Origin: Bradyrhizobium sp. CCBAU 53351
Lineage (GTDB): Bacteria > Pseudomonadota > Alphaproteobacteria > Rhizobiales > Xanthobacteraceae
Assembly: GCF_015291745.1 (NCBI RefSeq)
Contig: NZ_CP030059.1
Coordinates: 4,739,501 to 4,803,500, forward strand
Direction of reading: 5' to 3'
DNA: 64,000 nt
The notes under the pieces were generated by a model that saw nothing but the letters and a program-made list of their open reading frames with translations, ran no database searches and was not told where the DNA came from. Every line of letters begins with the position of its first letter. Positions within the stretch are counted from its first letter, which is position 1. Shown here one piece after another: positions 1 through 8,849 of the stretch. Both the position numbers and the translations under genes were made by a program.

Positions 1-309
1 GGTGCCGCGCTCTCCCTTGCGAACGTGGCCGCCAAGCGAGAGCGCCTGACGGAAGGTGAGCCAACTTTGCCCGGTGAATCCACGTTCGATAACGGCTCCC
101 CAGAGGATGAGGATGTTGACGCCGCTGTATTGCCTGTTCGTCGACGCATTGTTCGGCATCGCCAGCGGCGCTTTCGCCGCGGCCGTACCCCAGGGCTGAA
201 CCCAGGGGACGCGTCCGGCCTCAAGCTCGGCAATGATCTTGTCGGAGATTTCATTATAGAGGTTCGCCCGGTCCTGGCCGGCGCGCGCGCAAGCAGTACG
301 GTTTGACAT
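1..309 (-). CDS. ArdC-like antirestriction protein, N-terminal part (cut by window edge)
   Basis: Reading down from ATG at 309 gives 103 codons without a stop to the window edge, so this is the 5' end of a longer gene. The translation has the ArdC N-terminal domain pattern: LYNEISDKIIAELEAG, then VPWVQPWG, MPNNAST, YSGVNILILWG and LTFRQALSLGGHVRKGE. ArdC proteins of conjugative plasmids pair this single-strand-DNA-binding domain with a C-terminal zinc-metalloprotease-like domain and protect incoming DNA from restriction; that second half would lie left of the window. Its presence fits a conjugative or formerly conjugative island. The family call is from recognised sequence pattern only. Confidence 0.85.
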   Translation of the reverse strand, partial: MSNRTACARAGQDRANLYNEISDKIIAELEAGRVPWVQPWGTAAAKAPLAMPNNASTNRQYSGVNILILWGAVIERGFTGQSWLTFRQALSLGGHVRKGERGT

Positions 310-798
310 CGCGGGTCTCCGCGACGGGCGCCGCGAGCCTCTCTCGCAGCTTGTAACCCGTCACGGAAAACCCAGCCCGCACTCTCACTCTCGGCTCTCA
401 GCGCCATCTACCTGGGACCGCAGGCCCGATCAGGCGTGCGCCAGGGGCGCATCGCCTCAACGGAAAATGGCACCCGGAGAGCGTGAGCATAGCGACCCGA
501 AGGGACACGCGGGTCCGAGTGCAGCGACGAGACCGGTTCAATAGCGGCACCCGGGAACGGGGCAGTGATAGCGACGCCGGCATACTTCATGACGGCGGGC
601 CCCTTTCCTGAGTGCCCCCGGCGAGGAGCACCAAAGCTCTAGCGCGAGGGATCGAAGCCGCACGGCCGAGACGCAGCGCGGCTCGGTTCACAAGAGCCCG
701 GTGCGGCCATTGCCGCACGCGCCCAGCCAGTCCTTGCGTTTCTGCTCGAGCTGAGGACCACAGTTCAGCATTTTGCTTGTTGCGATGGTGCTTCGGGA
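310..798. other. Stretch without a supported gene
   Basis: About 490 bp between the ArdC start and the small zinc-ribbon gene. Several overlapping short frames exist on both strands (for example a 60-codon minus-strand frame ending at 408) but none shows a recognisable domain, a clear ribosome binding site or a decisive start. It should hold the ArdC promoter on the minus strand. I see no repeat or structured RNA. Confidence 0.4.
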
Positions 799-999
799 TC
801 ATGCCGGATCCCCATTCATTCGCACCTTTAGCTTGAAGTGCGGCACCGTCGTGCTGCGCCACCATGCCAATGCGTCCCCACATTCCATGCAAGGCTTTCC
901 GTCATCGTCGATTGAAAGTGATTGGGTGAGCGTCACCGCGTATGTCGCACCGCAGTGCGGACACGCGTAGTCCTCTCCCGATTCCCATGGCTGCGTCAT
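799..999 (-). CDS. Small zinc-ribbon protein, hypothetical
   Basis: A 66-residue protein starting MTQPWESGEDYACPHCG. It carries two CxxC knuckles (CPHC and CMEC) about 25 residues apart, the classic spacing of a zinc ribbon, followed by a basic tail (HFKLKVR). I chose ATG at 999 rather than the upstream in-frame ATG at 1047 because the compact domain begins there. No catalytic residues are visible, so a DNA, RNA or protein binding role is the most that can be inferred. It reads towards ArdC on the same strand, 490 bp away. Confidence 0.55.
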   Translation of the reverse strand: MTQPWESGEDYACPHCGATYAVTLTQSLSIDDDGKPCMECGDALAWWRSTTVPHFKLKVRMNGDPA

Positions 1000-1236
1000 G
1001 GCCGGAAACATGCGCCGCCGCCCGTCAACATGGCAGTGGCGGAACACGCAACTATCAAATCGCCACCCCCTTTCTGAGCCTGCACATCCAATCGGTCAGA
1101 AACGACAGCCGGGAGTGGCGTCATCGGACACGCCCACCCGCTGCCTTTCTCTAGTGTTTCTCGGCAAAGCCCGCCCTGGTGATAGGAGGGGAACGAATGG
1201 CGGACACAACGATTCGTCCTATCGGGAGCCATTTCG

Positions 1237-1500
1237 ATGCTGATGACGCGTGAACGAAGGCCGCCGATACGGACGCTGCGCGGATGGGCGATCCATGTCC
1301 TCCAGGAAGCCAGCGCCATCCGCGAGTGCGAGGAGCACGTTTGGATGCAGGACCGCGCCGATCCGCATGCAAGGGAGCGGGCCTTCGATATCGCCCGCGT
1401 AGACCCGCCCCCAGGCGTCTCCCCTGATGCAGCGGCGGCCGAGGTTCGTGACGTGCTGAACTCGATCGGCGATACCTGCCCAGAATGCCCTCCTGATTAG
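1237..1500 (+). CDS. Conserved hypothetical protein
   Basis: An 87-residue acidic, mostly helical protein (GWAIHVLQEASAIRECEEH, AAAAEVRDVLNSIGDTCPEC). I know of no function. The start is uncertain: ATG at 1237 and ATG at 1243 are both in frame. A strong ribosome binding site (GGAGGGG, near 1186) instead serves an overlapping 18-codon frame at 1196-1252 that ends inside this gene, which could couple translation. It is divergent from the zinc-ribbon gene and convergent with the gene ending at 1528. Confidence 0.55.
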   Translation: MLMTRERRPPIRTLRGWAIHVLQEASAIRECEEHVWMQDRADPHARERAFDIARVDPPPGVSPDAAAAEVRDVLNSIGDTCPECPPD

Positions 1501-1527
1501 AAGGACCGGCGCCCAGCGTGACGGAAG

Positions 1528-2175
1528 CTAACTCCGCGCGCGCCGCAGCGTAACTTCCAATCGCTCCTTCTCCTTGTCCCAGCGGGCTTTTTCGGCTTGC
1601 GATCTCTTCTCGAGAGCCTCGACCTCGGCCTGGACGGCGGCTACCCGTTTCGCGTGCTCTTGCTCAGCCTTGTCCAGCGCAGCCTGCGCCTTGTCGATCG
1701 CCTGCTGACGCCGTTCCCGGTCCTTCTGCCTGGCAGTCTCTTCCTTCGCCTGTTCAAGCTGGCGCCGCTTCTGCTCCGTTTCGAAGGCGAGCGCAGCCTT
1801 CCGCTCCGCCGCCTTGCCGATGGGACGCAAGGAAGGCCTTTTCGCCATTGGGCCCTTCGACTTGCGCTCGACTTTCGTCCGTCTTCCGCCGCCACCAAGA
1901 TCGGTGGGCAGTTCGGCATGCTCGCTGAAAGATCCGTCGGGTCCAACCGGGCGTCTGAGAACAACGCCAGGCTTCTTCATGGCTGCGGCGATGACGTCCG
2001 GATCGTCGCTTTCCTTCGCCACGCCCTGGTGGAAGAGATTGCTGTGGGCGCCCCAGGCTTCGAGGGCCGCTTTCATGGAGGGAGCGGCGATCGCCAGATC
2101 GAAGAAGCCCAGCGAAGTCTGGTAGGTCTGGAGTTTTCTCGCCACCACACGCTTCCCGCCTATCGACGCGACCAT
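1528..2175 (-). CDS. Coiled-coil TolA-like protein downstream of Ku
   Basis: 215 residues. The N-terminal 90 or so residues form a compact region (VARKLQTYQTSLGFFDLAIAAPS); the C-terminal 110 residues are a highly charged Lys/Glu/Arg/Gln coiled coil (EQKRRQLEQAKEETARQKD). There is no signal peptide or membrane segment, so despite the TolA-like composition it is probably cytoplasmic. It lies 116 bp downstream of the Ku gene on the same strand, which suggests co-transcription and perhaps a role with Ku. Function unknown. Confidence 0.7.
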   Translation of the reverse strand: MVASIGGKRVVARKLQTYQTSLGFFDLAIAAPSMKAALEAWGAHSNLFHQGVAKESDDPDVIAAAMKKPGVVLRRPVGPDGSFSEHAELPTDLGGGGRRTKVERKSKGPMAKRPSLRPIGKAAERKAALAFETEQKRRQLEQAKEETARQKDRERRQQAIDKAQAALDKAEQEHAKRVAAVQAEVEALEKRSQAEKARWDKEKERLEVTLRRARS

Positions 2176-2291
2176 TTGCTCCGGCGTTCAGTCTACCTCA
2201 CGAGCTGGGGTTCTTCGAAGCGAGCGCAGAGCACGGGCGGTCCGCACCACAAATAGCGGCCGCCCGGCGTCACCGGATGTTTCACGATGGG

Positions 2292-3224
2292 CTAGGCCGA
2301 CTTTCGCTGCGGCTTTGCGGCCGGCTTTTTCGCCGCGCCCTCCTTCGCCGCTTTTTTGCCGGTGATCGGCATCAGCATTTCCTTCTGCGCAGCGGCCGCC
2401 TTGCGCGGCTTCTTGGCCGGCTTCTTCGGCGCCTCAGTCGGGGCCGTCGCCTCTCGTCCGATGCTCTTGCGCAACGCGTCCATCAGGTCCACGACGTTCT
2501 CACCTCGAGGACGCGCTTTCGCGGTGATGGGCTTGCCGGCGCGCTTCTGATTGATGAGATCGATGAGGGCGGTTTCGTACTGGTCTTCGAACTTGTCCGG
2601 CTCGAAGTGGCCCGCCTTCTGATTGACGATGTGCTTGGCGAGATCAAGCATGTCCTTGGTAACTTTGACATCCTGAATGTCGTCGAAATACTCGTCCGCG
2701 GAACGGACTTCGTAGGGGTAGCGCAGTAGCGTGCCCATCAGGCCCTTATCGAGAGGCTCGAGCGCGATGATGTGCTCGCGATTGGTCAGCACCACACGGC
2801 CGATTGCCACCTTGTTCATCTCGCGGATGGTTTCCCGAATCACGGCGAAGGCATCGTGCCCGACTTTACCGTCGGGACGCAGGTAGTAGGGGCGAATGAG
2901 ATATCGCGGATCGATCTCGCTCCGGTCGACGAACTCGTCGATCTCGATGGTTCGCGTCGATTCCAGCGCGACGTTCTCGAGTTCCTCCTTGGTCACCTCG
3001 ATGAAGGTGTCGGTGTCGACCTTGTAGCCCTTGACGATGTCCTCGTTGTCGACCTCCTCGCCGGTGTCGGCGTCGACCTTGGCGTACTTGATCCGATGGC
3101 CGGTCTTTCGGTTCAACTGGTTGAAGGAGACTTTTTCGGAGTCCGACGTGGCAGGATAGAGCGCGACCGGACAGGTGACGAGGGAAAGACGCAGGAAGCC
3201 TTTCCAGTTGGCGCGGGGGGCCAT
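2292..3224 (-). CDS. ku: Non-homologous end-joining protein Ku
   Basis: A 310-residue bacterial Ku: starts MAPRANWKGFLRLSLVTCPVALYPA, has the typical SFNQLNRKTGHRIKY strand, YLRPDGKVGHDAFAVI, and the conserved core ending EQYETALIDLI-like (EDQYETALIDLINQKRAGK). A Lys/Ala/Pro-rich basic tail follows (PKKPAKKPRKAAAA), as in other rhizobial Ku proteins, where such tails bind DNA and the ligase partner. Ku homodimers encircle double-strand ends and recruit LigD. ATG 3224 is chosen because homologues begin there; an in-frame ATG lies at 3239. No LigD gene is in the window. Confidence 0.95.
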   Translation of the reverse strand: MAPRANWKGFLRLSLVTCPVALYPATSDSEKVSFNQLNRKTGHRIKYAKVDADTGEEVDNEDIVKGYKVDTDTFIEVTKEELENVALESTRTIEIDEFVDRSEIDPRYLIRPYYLRPDGKVGHDAFAVIRETIREMNKVAIGRVVLTNREHIIALEPLDKGLMGTLLRYPYEVRSADEYFDDIQDVKVTKDMLDLAKHIVNQKAGHFEPDKFEDQYETALIDLINQKRAGKPITAKARPRGENVVDLMDALRKSIGREATAPTEAPKKPAKKPRKAAAAQKEMLMPITGKKAAKEGAAKKPAAKPQRKSA

Positions 3225-3369
3225 CGCGGGGAACTCCATTACTGATGCCGGATTCAAGACGAACCAACCGGCTTGGTTCCGACATCGCGACCCGTCCCAT
3301 AGGAGGATTTTTCTCAACAGCTGCCCTGGTCGGACTCGACATTTGTTCTTGTTATGTTCTAATTCAGGC

Positions 3370-3765
3370 ATGACCGACCGACCCGCGAGCTGGCGTATGC
3401 CGACCCCGAAGCAGATGGAAAAGCTGGCCGCTGAAGCCGCCCGTAGGCCGAGCGCTTCCACTGCGGCTCCAGATGCACAGCTTCCGGCCGGATACTGGGA
3501 CTCCGTCCTCGAAGATCCTCGCGCCGGCACGACCGGGGCCCAAATGCGGCAGCGACGCCTTTCCGAGATTCAGCGCCACGTGCTCCGCGTCTCCTGCCGC
3601 CGCTGCGAGCGGACCTTGGAAATCCAGACCGCCGATGCTGTCCGGTTGTATGGCGCCAACGCGCTCTGGAAGGACGTGGCGCAGCGGCTGCTCGACAACA
3701 CCTGCCAGCAGCGCAGCGGCAGGCATGAAGAAGATGGGTGCTGGCCAGCGTTCGAGAGGCCGTAG
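3370..3765 (+). CDS. Conserved hypothetical protein with Cys pair
   Basis: 131 residues from ATG 3370 (MTDRPASWRMPTPKQMEKLA). The C-terminal half has a CRRC pair followed by DAVRLYGANALWKDVAQRLL and a final Cys (NTCQQRSGR). I recognise it as a conserved small protein that accompanies SRAP/Ku blocks in rhizobia, but no function is known to me. It is divergent from Ku (145 bp between starts, presumably two promoters) and heads a plus-strand run of three genes ending with the SRAP gene, so a role in DNA damage handling is a contextual guess. Confidence 0.65.
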   Translation: MTDRPASWRMPTPKQMEKLAAEAARRPSASTAAPDAQLPAGYWDSVLEDPRAGTTGAQMRQRRLSEIQRHVLRVSCRRCERTLEIQTADAVRLYGANALWKDVAQRLLDNTCQQRSGRHEEDGCWPAFERP

Positions 3766-3811
3766 TCGCTCTGGATTTGCCGATCCGATCTCTCTGCGCC
3801 TGGATGTCCGG

Positions 3812-4261
3812 ATGGCCCCGAAGTATCACCCTACGCCCCTGTCGGGCGGCGATCGCAAGGCTCTGGCAAAAGAGCTCGGCAAGGCACGTGCGATGGCTAA
3901 CATTCTGGCTACCCAATCGGCGGAGATGCGGGCCAAAGGCGAGGCGATGATCCAGCAAGCCGACAGGCTGCTTTGCGAAAGCTGGAACGAGCGGATGTGG
4001 AGTGATGGCGAGCCAATCGATCCGTCGCCGACCATCGACCAAGCCGTGAACGGAGGCTTCCCCTGGCTGGAGATCAGGTGCGCGCGCTGCAAGACGCCGA
4101 GCGACGTGGACCTCGCGGCGATGAAGCACCCGCCGACGACCTTCGTGCACGATCTCGCCAGCCGGCTGCGCTGCCGCAAATGCGCCAAGGCGGGCCGGCG
4201 TCCATCCGCGACTCTGCTACAGTTGACGTGGCAGCCGCGCCACCCTCGAACCGAATTCTGA
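3812..4261 (+). CDS. Conserved hypothetical protein with two Cys pairs
   Basis: 149 residues from ATG 3812 (MAPKYHPTPLSGGDRKALAK). An N-terminal helix-rich region is followed by two CxxC knuckles, CARC and CRKC, about 36 residues apart, a zinc-ribbon-like arrangement shared in style with the preceding gene. Earlier in-frame starts exist (for example ATG 3734) and cannot be excluded. Three bases separate its stop from the SRAP start at 4265, so the two are almost certainly co-transcribed and translationally close. Confidence 0.65.
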   Translation: MAPKYHPTPLSGGDRKALAKELGKARAMANILATQSAEMRAKGEAMIQQADRLLCESWNERMWSDGEPIDPSPTIDQAVNGGFPWLEIRCARCKTPSDVDLAAMKHPPTTFVHDLASRLRCRKCAKAGRRPSATLLQLTWQPRHPRTEF

Positions 4262-4264
4262 CCG

Positions 4265-4990
4265 ATGTGCAATCTCTATTCGATCACGACAAACCAAGCC
4301 GCGATCAGCGCGTTGTTCCGCGTCGTGAACCGATATGTAGGTAATCTAGCGCCGATGCCCGGCGTGTTTCCCGATTACAAGGCACCGATCGTGCGCAACG
4401 GGGTCGAGGGCCGCGAACTCGCTACGGCGCGATGGGGAATGCCGTCGTCGTCAAAGGCGCTGATGGACGCCACGAAGAAGCGAGCCGAGAAGCTGCAGGC
4501 CAAGGGCAAGGCAGTGGATTTCAAGGAATTGCTCAGAATGGAGCCGGACGGCGGGACGACCAACATCCGCAATGTAAAGAGCAAGCACTGGACGCGATGG
4601 CTGGGAACCGAAAATCGCTGTGTGGTGCCGTTCAATTCATTCAGCGAGTTTAACAAGGCCGAGGGTGGCGATATCTGGTTCGCGCTCGACGAGACCCGCC
4701 CCCTCGCCTGCTTCGCCGGCATCTGGACCAACTGGACGTCTGTTCGGAAGGTCAAGGAAGGCGAGACGACCAACGACCTTTATGCGTTCCTCACGACAGA
4801 GCCGAATGCCGAGGTCGGCGCCGTCCACCCCAAGGCAATGCCCGTGATCCTGACAACGCCGGAAGAAGTCGAGACCTGGATGACGGCTCCTCCGGACGAG
4901 GTCCTGAAGCTACAGCGGCCGCTTCCGGACGGGAGCCTCCGGATCGTGGCCCGCGGCGTCAAGGAAGACCAGGCCGGGCAGGCAACGTGA
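4265..4990 (+). CDS. SOS response-associated peptidase family protein (SRAP; YedK/HMCES type)
   Basis: 241 residues. The catalytic Cys is residue 2 (MCNLYS), exposed after Met removal; TTNIRNV (98-104), Glu128 in FNSFSEF and His188 in HPKAMPVIL correspond to the conserved Asn/Arg, Glu and His of YedK/HMCES. These proteins form a thiazolidine DNA-protein crosslink with abasic sites in single-stranded DNA and shield them from breakage. Location beside Ku suggests an island-borne genome-maintenance block. All key residues are present and length is normal. Confidence 0.93.
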   Translation: MCNLYSITTNQAAISALFRVVNRYVGNLAPMPGVFPDYKAPIVRNGVEGRELATARWGMPSSSKALMDATKKRAEKLQAKGKAVDFKELLRMEPDGGTTNIRNVKSKHWTRWLGTENRCVVPFNSFSEFNKAEGGDIWFALDETRPLACFAGIWTNWTSVRKVKEGETTNDLYAFLTTEPNAEVGAVHPKAMPVILTTPEEVETWMTAPPDEVLKLQRPLPDGSLRIVARGVKEDQAGQAT

Positions 4991-5000
4991 CCGACGATGA

Positions 5001-5038
5001 CTAGGCAGAGCCTAGCCCCGCCAACGCAGGATGCGGGG
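5001..5038. terminator. Two small hairpins between convergent genes
   Basis: CTAGGC/GCCTAG (5001-5006 with 5010-5015) and CCCCGC/GCGGGG (5016-5021 with 5033-5038) lie side by side in the 112-bp gap between the convergent SRAP and kinase-ATPase genes. There is no T-run, so intrinsic termination is uncertain. Confidence 0.35.
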
Positions 5039-5102
5039 TCGATTCACATGCCGGACCCGCAACATACGATAGCCATGCGGCGCGTCAGTAGATGATAAGA
5101 AT

Positions 5103-8100
5103 CTAGTGCAGATCTACTCGGAAAAAGCGGGATCGACCGACGCCGTGGGTGAAGCGCGTCTCGTCGAAAATCGCGGGCCTTACGTACCAAACTTGATTGA
5201 CCGGTAAGGCGGCGCTGATCACGGCTGCCGCCGTGGCCTGCATCTTGTTGCCTGTGAGGCCGATTTCGAAATTCAGCCCCCCGCGAACGTACCAATCCTG
5301 GTGGCGACGACCGAGGGCTTGCACCAGTGCCGACAGATCGGCGGCATCGACCGGTGTCGGCTGGCCGTTGGGAATGTCTTCCATTGCTACTCGAGCTGCG
5401 ATCCTGCCAACATTGGCCCGCGACGTCCTGGCGCTGTCGGTAAGCACTTCGATGATGTCGTACTCTCGCTCGCCCACCAAATGCAGCAGTCGCTCGTGCT
5501 TCGACGAGGCGAATGCGGACAACGCGCGCAGACGAGTCTGATCCGATTCGGCCGTTAGGAGAGGGATCGATCTATAAGGCCCAACTTCGCCCGTCAGGAT
5601 TCCTCGCAAGGCGGTCAGCAAAGAGTGAGGATCGTCGGACCTGTACGCGTCCAGGACCGAGCGCAACTCGGTTTCCAGAGGATAGTACTGCTTGGCGGCC
5701 GTGTAAGCGATCAGGATGCTTTCGCACGCTGACAGTCCAGACCGGACGAAGCCGAACAACGCGGATTTGGCTAGGCCGGTTACGTCGATCATCGCGCGCC
5801 CGCCGAGTTCGGGGGCATCCCCGGACGCGACGGCGGCATAGTCCACCTCATCGACGCGCAGACCCGTCTTGGCAACGAGGGCTCGCATGGCGTCGGAGCG
5901 GCCGATATTTTCATACCTCACGGCCAAAACCCGTTTGGGCTTCAAATGTTTCAACAGGCGGTTAAGCGATGCCGGCGTCCTTTCCTCAAATCCCAGCCCC
6001 ACGACTAGGGTGTCAACCTGCTCTTCGCCGAGATCCCTCGCCTTCTGTTCAGTCACGGATGGAAGGGGCGGCATGGACATGGTCAACGCCGGGCTTTCGG
6101 ACTCCTGCTTGCCGGCGCCCAACCCGTCGAGCCAGTCCATCTGCCGCGCGGCTGCGTAGGGCTTGGCCTCCAACATTCGATCGGACGGATCTTCGTCCGC
6201 TTCCTCGTCCGACCCGGCTTCGCCATCTACGAGCGGAACGGCTTTCGACAGATTCCTCAGCAGCAATTCTCGGCCGAGTTCTGGTTCATCCAACCATTTT
6301 TCGAGGTCGGCGCCAGACAGCTCGAATCGATCCCGGTCCGCCAGACCGATGAAATTGGCTAAGCCGAAGATTTTCATGAACGTTAGTTTGAACTGTTGGA
6401 TCGGATCGGAGTCGTGGGTTTTCGTCCTGGCCGTCCCCCCCGTGAAGACGAAAACACCGGCGTCGACAAGTTCGCGGAGCCGGTTCATTTGTGCACGGAC
6501 GTCGCCCGACGTCACTCGGACATAGATCGAGGTGTACTGACGGATTCTCCCGGTCGGTCTTTCTTTACCCGACTCCATGAGCAGCTGATGCGAAGCCTCT
6601 GCGAATTGAGTGGCCACCGCTTTGAGATCACTTCCTCGCCGATCAAGACTGTAGAGATGACGCGCACAAAACTCCTGGAACACCTCGTTCTGCCGCTCCG
6701 GAGATACCGGCAACAGTTTTGGGTGATTAGCAAGTATCTCCTGATAGATCTGGATCACAGTGCCGATATTTCCTACGCAGACTCCGGCAAGCGCTCTTAG
6801 ACCGTGATAAAGCCGCTTGCGTTCTCTCGAACGAGTCTGCGTTTCCGCGATGCTGCGGGCGATCGATTCCAGATCAATGTCGCCAAGCACCTGGTCCGGC
6901 GTGGAGCTGCGATGTCCTGCATATAGTCTGGCCCGCGCCTTCAGAACGTCCAATACGAAGGCTCTTCCGCTTCGATCCTTCAGCCTGGCTTGGACCTGGG
7001 CACCGAGGTCGAAGGTCTCGAAGTCTCGGCCTGCCGCTGCGGCGTGCACTTTTCCGGGCGACTTTAGAGACAGAAATATGGTCTGCGCTTCCGACGTCAG
7101 CTTGAACGCGCAATGAGGATTGTGGAAAATGAGCGATGATAGCAAGTCCTCGATGCGCTGCGCGTCAAGATAGCGCGTCGAGACATCGTCGAGCAAAAAT
7201 AGGACTTGGGAGTCGGCCCAGATGGGCGATGCCCGTCGGATCGCGTCCGCCACGAGAGGAAACGCTGCGTTTGCGTTCGTGGCAAGTCGATATTCGCTGT
7301 CGCTGCGACTCACGCGCGCCAAAAGGTTGCCGAGAAATCGCTCCAATTGCTCTGTGTTTGCTGGATCACCGATTTCGGGAATCGGCTTCAGCGAATTAGC
7401 TACGGCCTGCACCATGCCCGCGCAAGCGTCGAAAGCCAATGCTTTGCCGTCGAGATCAGCGAGATGGGCCATCGCACGCGACGCGGCGACTGCGTAGGCG
7501 ACGAGGAGACGGGCGAAGAGTTGATCGGTCGAGGGGCGCTCGGCAGTAGGGTCGACCGGAATCAACCGCTGCGCCGAAACGAAGAGACCGACGTAACCGT
7601 CCTCTCTAATCCGGCGCAGCGCGTCCACGTCACTTTCGTGGGGCTGAACCGCTGCCCGGGCGTGGAACTGCAGAGAGTGCAGAAGCATCGTCTTGCCGCA
7701 CCCGCGCATTCCCGTCATAACGAGCGGACCCGGGGCGCTGACGCGGGCGAGCCATGCGCCTTCTGGATCGACGAGGAGCTGCGGGACGTACCATGCGTCC
7801 AGAGTTTGCGCGTTGTACGATTCAGCGAACGTCTTCAGGACTCTCTGGTTTCGCCACGGCCTCCACGGCTCCGCCGTTCGATGATATTCCTCCTGAATGC
7901 CTCTGATCATATCGTCCGCGGACGGTGTCCGCTGGTTCTCGGTGATGCTCGCCAGACCTTGGGCGATACCGTGCAATTTCAGTCCGATCCGATTCTCCAG
8001 ATCTCCGGCGGAGTCGATCGGGACGAGAAGACGGCTTGCCATCGCATGGATGTGTCTTCCGATCCAGTGAAGATCTCCTAGGTATCCGCTGCCGGATCTT

Positions 8101-8756
8101 CGATCCGGTGCGATCGAACCAAGGTCGATTGCCATCGCGCGAATGCTCGGCTCGATCGCATCGGCGCGGCGGTGACTTGGCGGGAGGCGCTCGACGATGA
8201 TGTTCGATGCATGCAGATCGTTGTGGTTGACCAGGCGCCGCTCGAACTCCTCTTTCATGCGGAAAAGATCCGATGAAATCTGAGCGGCCTCGGCCGCGGA
8301 GAGAGGAACGGCTCCCGAGAGATAGCGGGCAAGCGGATCCCCGTCCACGAAATCCAACACACCCACGTGGCAACGCAGAGTCACGTCGCCGAAAGCGACG
8401 TCGGCGTCGAACATGTCGTCGACGCCGACGATGTGAGCCGCGCCTTCGGCCGCCTCGGCATGCCGACGCATCTCGGCACCGAAATCCTTCTTGAAGAAAC
8501 TGTACATGTCTGCCGGGCTGACCTTGAGCACCTTGGGAGTGCGACTCAGACCCGAGCGGCGACGCGCAACGAAGGTCGCTCCGTAAAAGCCGCGGCTGAG
8601 CGATCGCACCACCTCGAACTCGCCGATGGATGCGGGGACGTCTCTTAGCGGAAAGCCGTATTGGCGACCGCAGGTAGGGCAATGGTCGTCGAGGCGCCGG
8701 ACGGTCTGATCCGGAGCCGGGCAGACGAAACAGCAGAATTTACCAAGTTCTGACAT
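5103..8756 (-). CDS. Zinc ribbon / protein kinase / P-loop ATPase / Rossmann-like sensor fusion
   Basis: 1217 residues. Cys9, Cys12, Cys26 and Cys29 form an N-terminal zinc ribbon. Residues about 45-300 are a protein-kinase fold: Gly-rich loop SRGFYGATF (54-62), Lys78, catalytic HNDLHASN (178-185) and DLG (211-213) in place of DFG. Residues about 340-700 are an ORC/STAND-type P-loop ATPase: Walker A GMRGCGKT (349-356), Walker B VLFLLDD (518-524). A winged-helix-like stretch follows (about 740-825) and an acidic linker (845-857). The end (about 915-1217) looks like two Rossmannoid lobes: DTLVVGLGFEERTP, MIDVTGLAKSA and LTGNKMQATAAA (1167-1178), the last resembling the TGGTK motif of CARF-type nucleotide sensors. 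It is the last gene of the methyltransferase operon, 93 bp after vsr. The overall architecture is not one I can name; domain calls are by motif. Confidence 0.85.
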   Translation of the reverse strand: MSELGKFCCFVCPAPDQTVRRLDDHCPTCGRQYGFPLRDVPASIGEFEVVRSLSRGFYGATFVARRRSGLSRTPKVLKVSPADMYSFFKKDFGAEMRRHAEAAEGAAHIVGVDDMFDADVAFGDVTLRCHVGVLDFVDGDPLARYLSGAVPLSAAEAAQISSDLFRMKEEFERRLVNHNDLHASNIIVERLPPSHRRADAIEPSIRAMAIDLGSIAPDRRSGSGYLGDLHWIGRHIHAMASRLLVPIDSAGDLENRIGLKLHGIAQGLASITENQRTPSADDMIRGIQEEYHRTAEPWRPWRNQRVLKTFAESYNAQTLDAWYVPQLLVDPEGAWLARVSAPGPLVMTGMRGCGKTMLLHSLQFHARAAVQPHESDVDALRRIREDGYVGLFVSAQRLIPVDPTAERPSTDQLFARLLVAYAVAASRAMAHLADLDGKALAFDACAGMVQAVANSLKPIPEIGDPANTEQLERFLGNLLARVSRSDSEYRLATNANAAFPLVADAIRRASPIWADSQVLFLLDDVSTRYLDAQRIEDLLSSLIFHNPHCAFKLTSEAQTIFLSLKSPGKVHAAAAGRDFETFDLGAQVQARLKDRSGRAFVLDVLKARARLYAGHRSSTPDQVLGDIDLESIARSIAETQTRSRERKRLYHGLRALAGVCVGNIGTVIQIYQEILANHPKLLPVSPERQNEVFQEFCARHLYSLDRRGSDLKAVATQFAEASHQLLMESGKERPTGRIRQYTSIYVRVTSGDVRAQMNRLRELVDAGVFVFTGGTARTKTHDSDPIQQFKLTFMKIFGLANFIGLADRDRFELSGADLEKWLDEPELGRELLLRNLSKAVPLVDGEAGSDEEADEDPSDRMLEAKPYAAARQMDWLDGLGAGKQESESPALTMSMPPLPSVTEQKARDLGEEQVDTLVVGLGFEERTPASLNRLLKHLKPKRVLAVRYENIGRSDAMRALVAKTGLRVDEVDYAAVASGDAPELGGRAMIDVTGLAKSALFGFVRSGLSACESILIAYTAAKQYYPLETELRSVLDAYRSDDPHSLLTALRGILTGEVGPYRSIPLLTAESDQTRLRALSAFASSKHERLLHLVGEREYDIIEVLTDSARTSRANVGRIAARVAMEDIPNGQPTPVDAADLSALVQALGRRHQDWYVRGGLNFEIGLTGNKMQATAAAVISAALPVNQVWYVRPAIFDETRFTHGVGRSRFFRVDLH

Positions 8757-8849
8757 GCAGCGGCTCCGGCATCAGGACGATCGAACGCGGGGCGCCGGTC
8801 CCGCATTGTGCGAGGCGTCGACGGACGAGATCGAAGTGCGGAAAGCGCG

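Noticed and set aside
398..590. Two overlapping minus-strand frames of 60-61 codons
   Set aside because: They overlap each other in different frames, have no clear ribosome binding site or domain, and I cannot choose between them.
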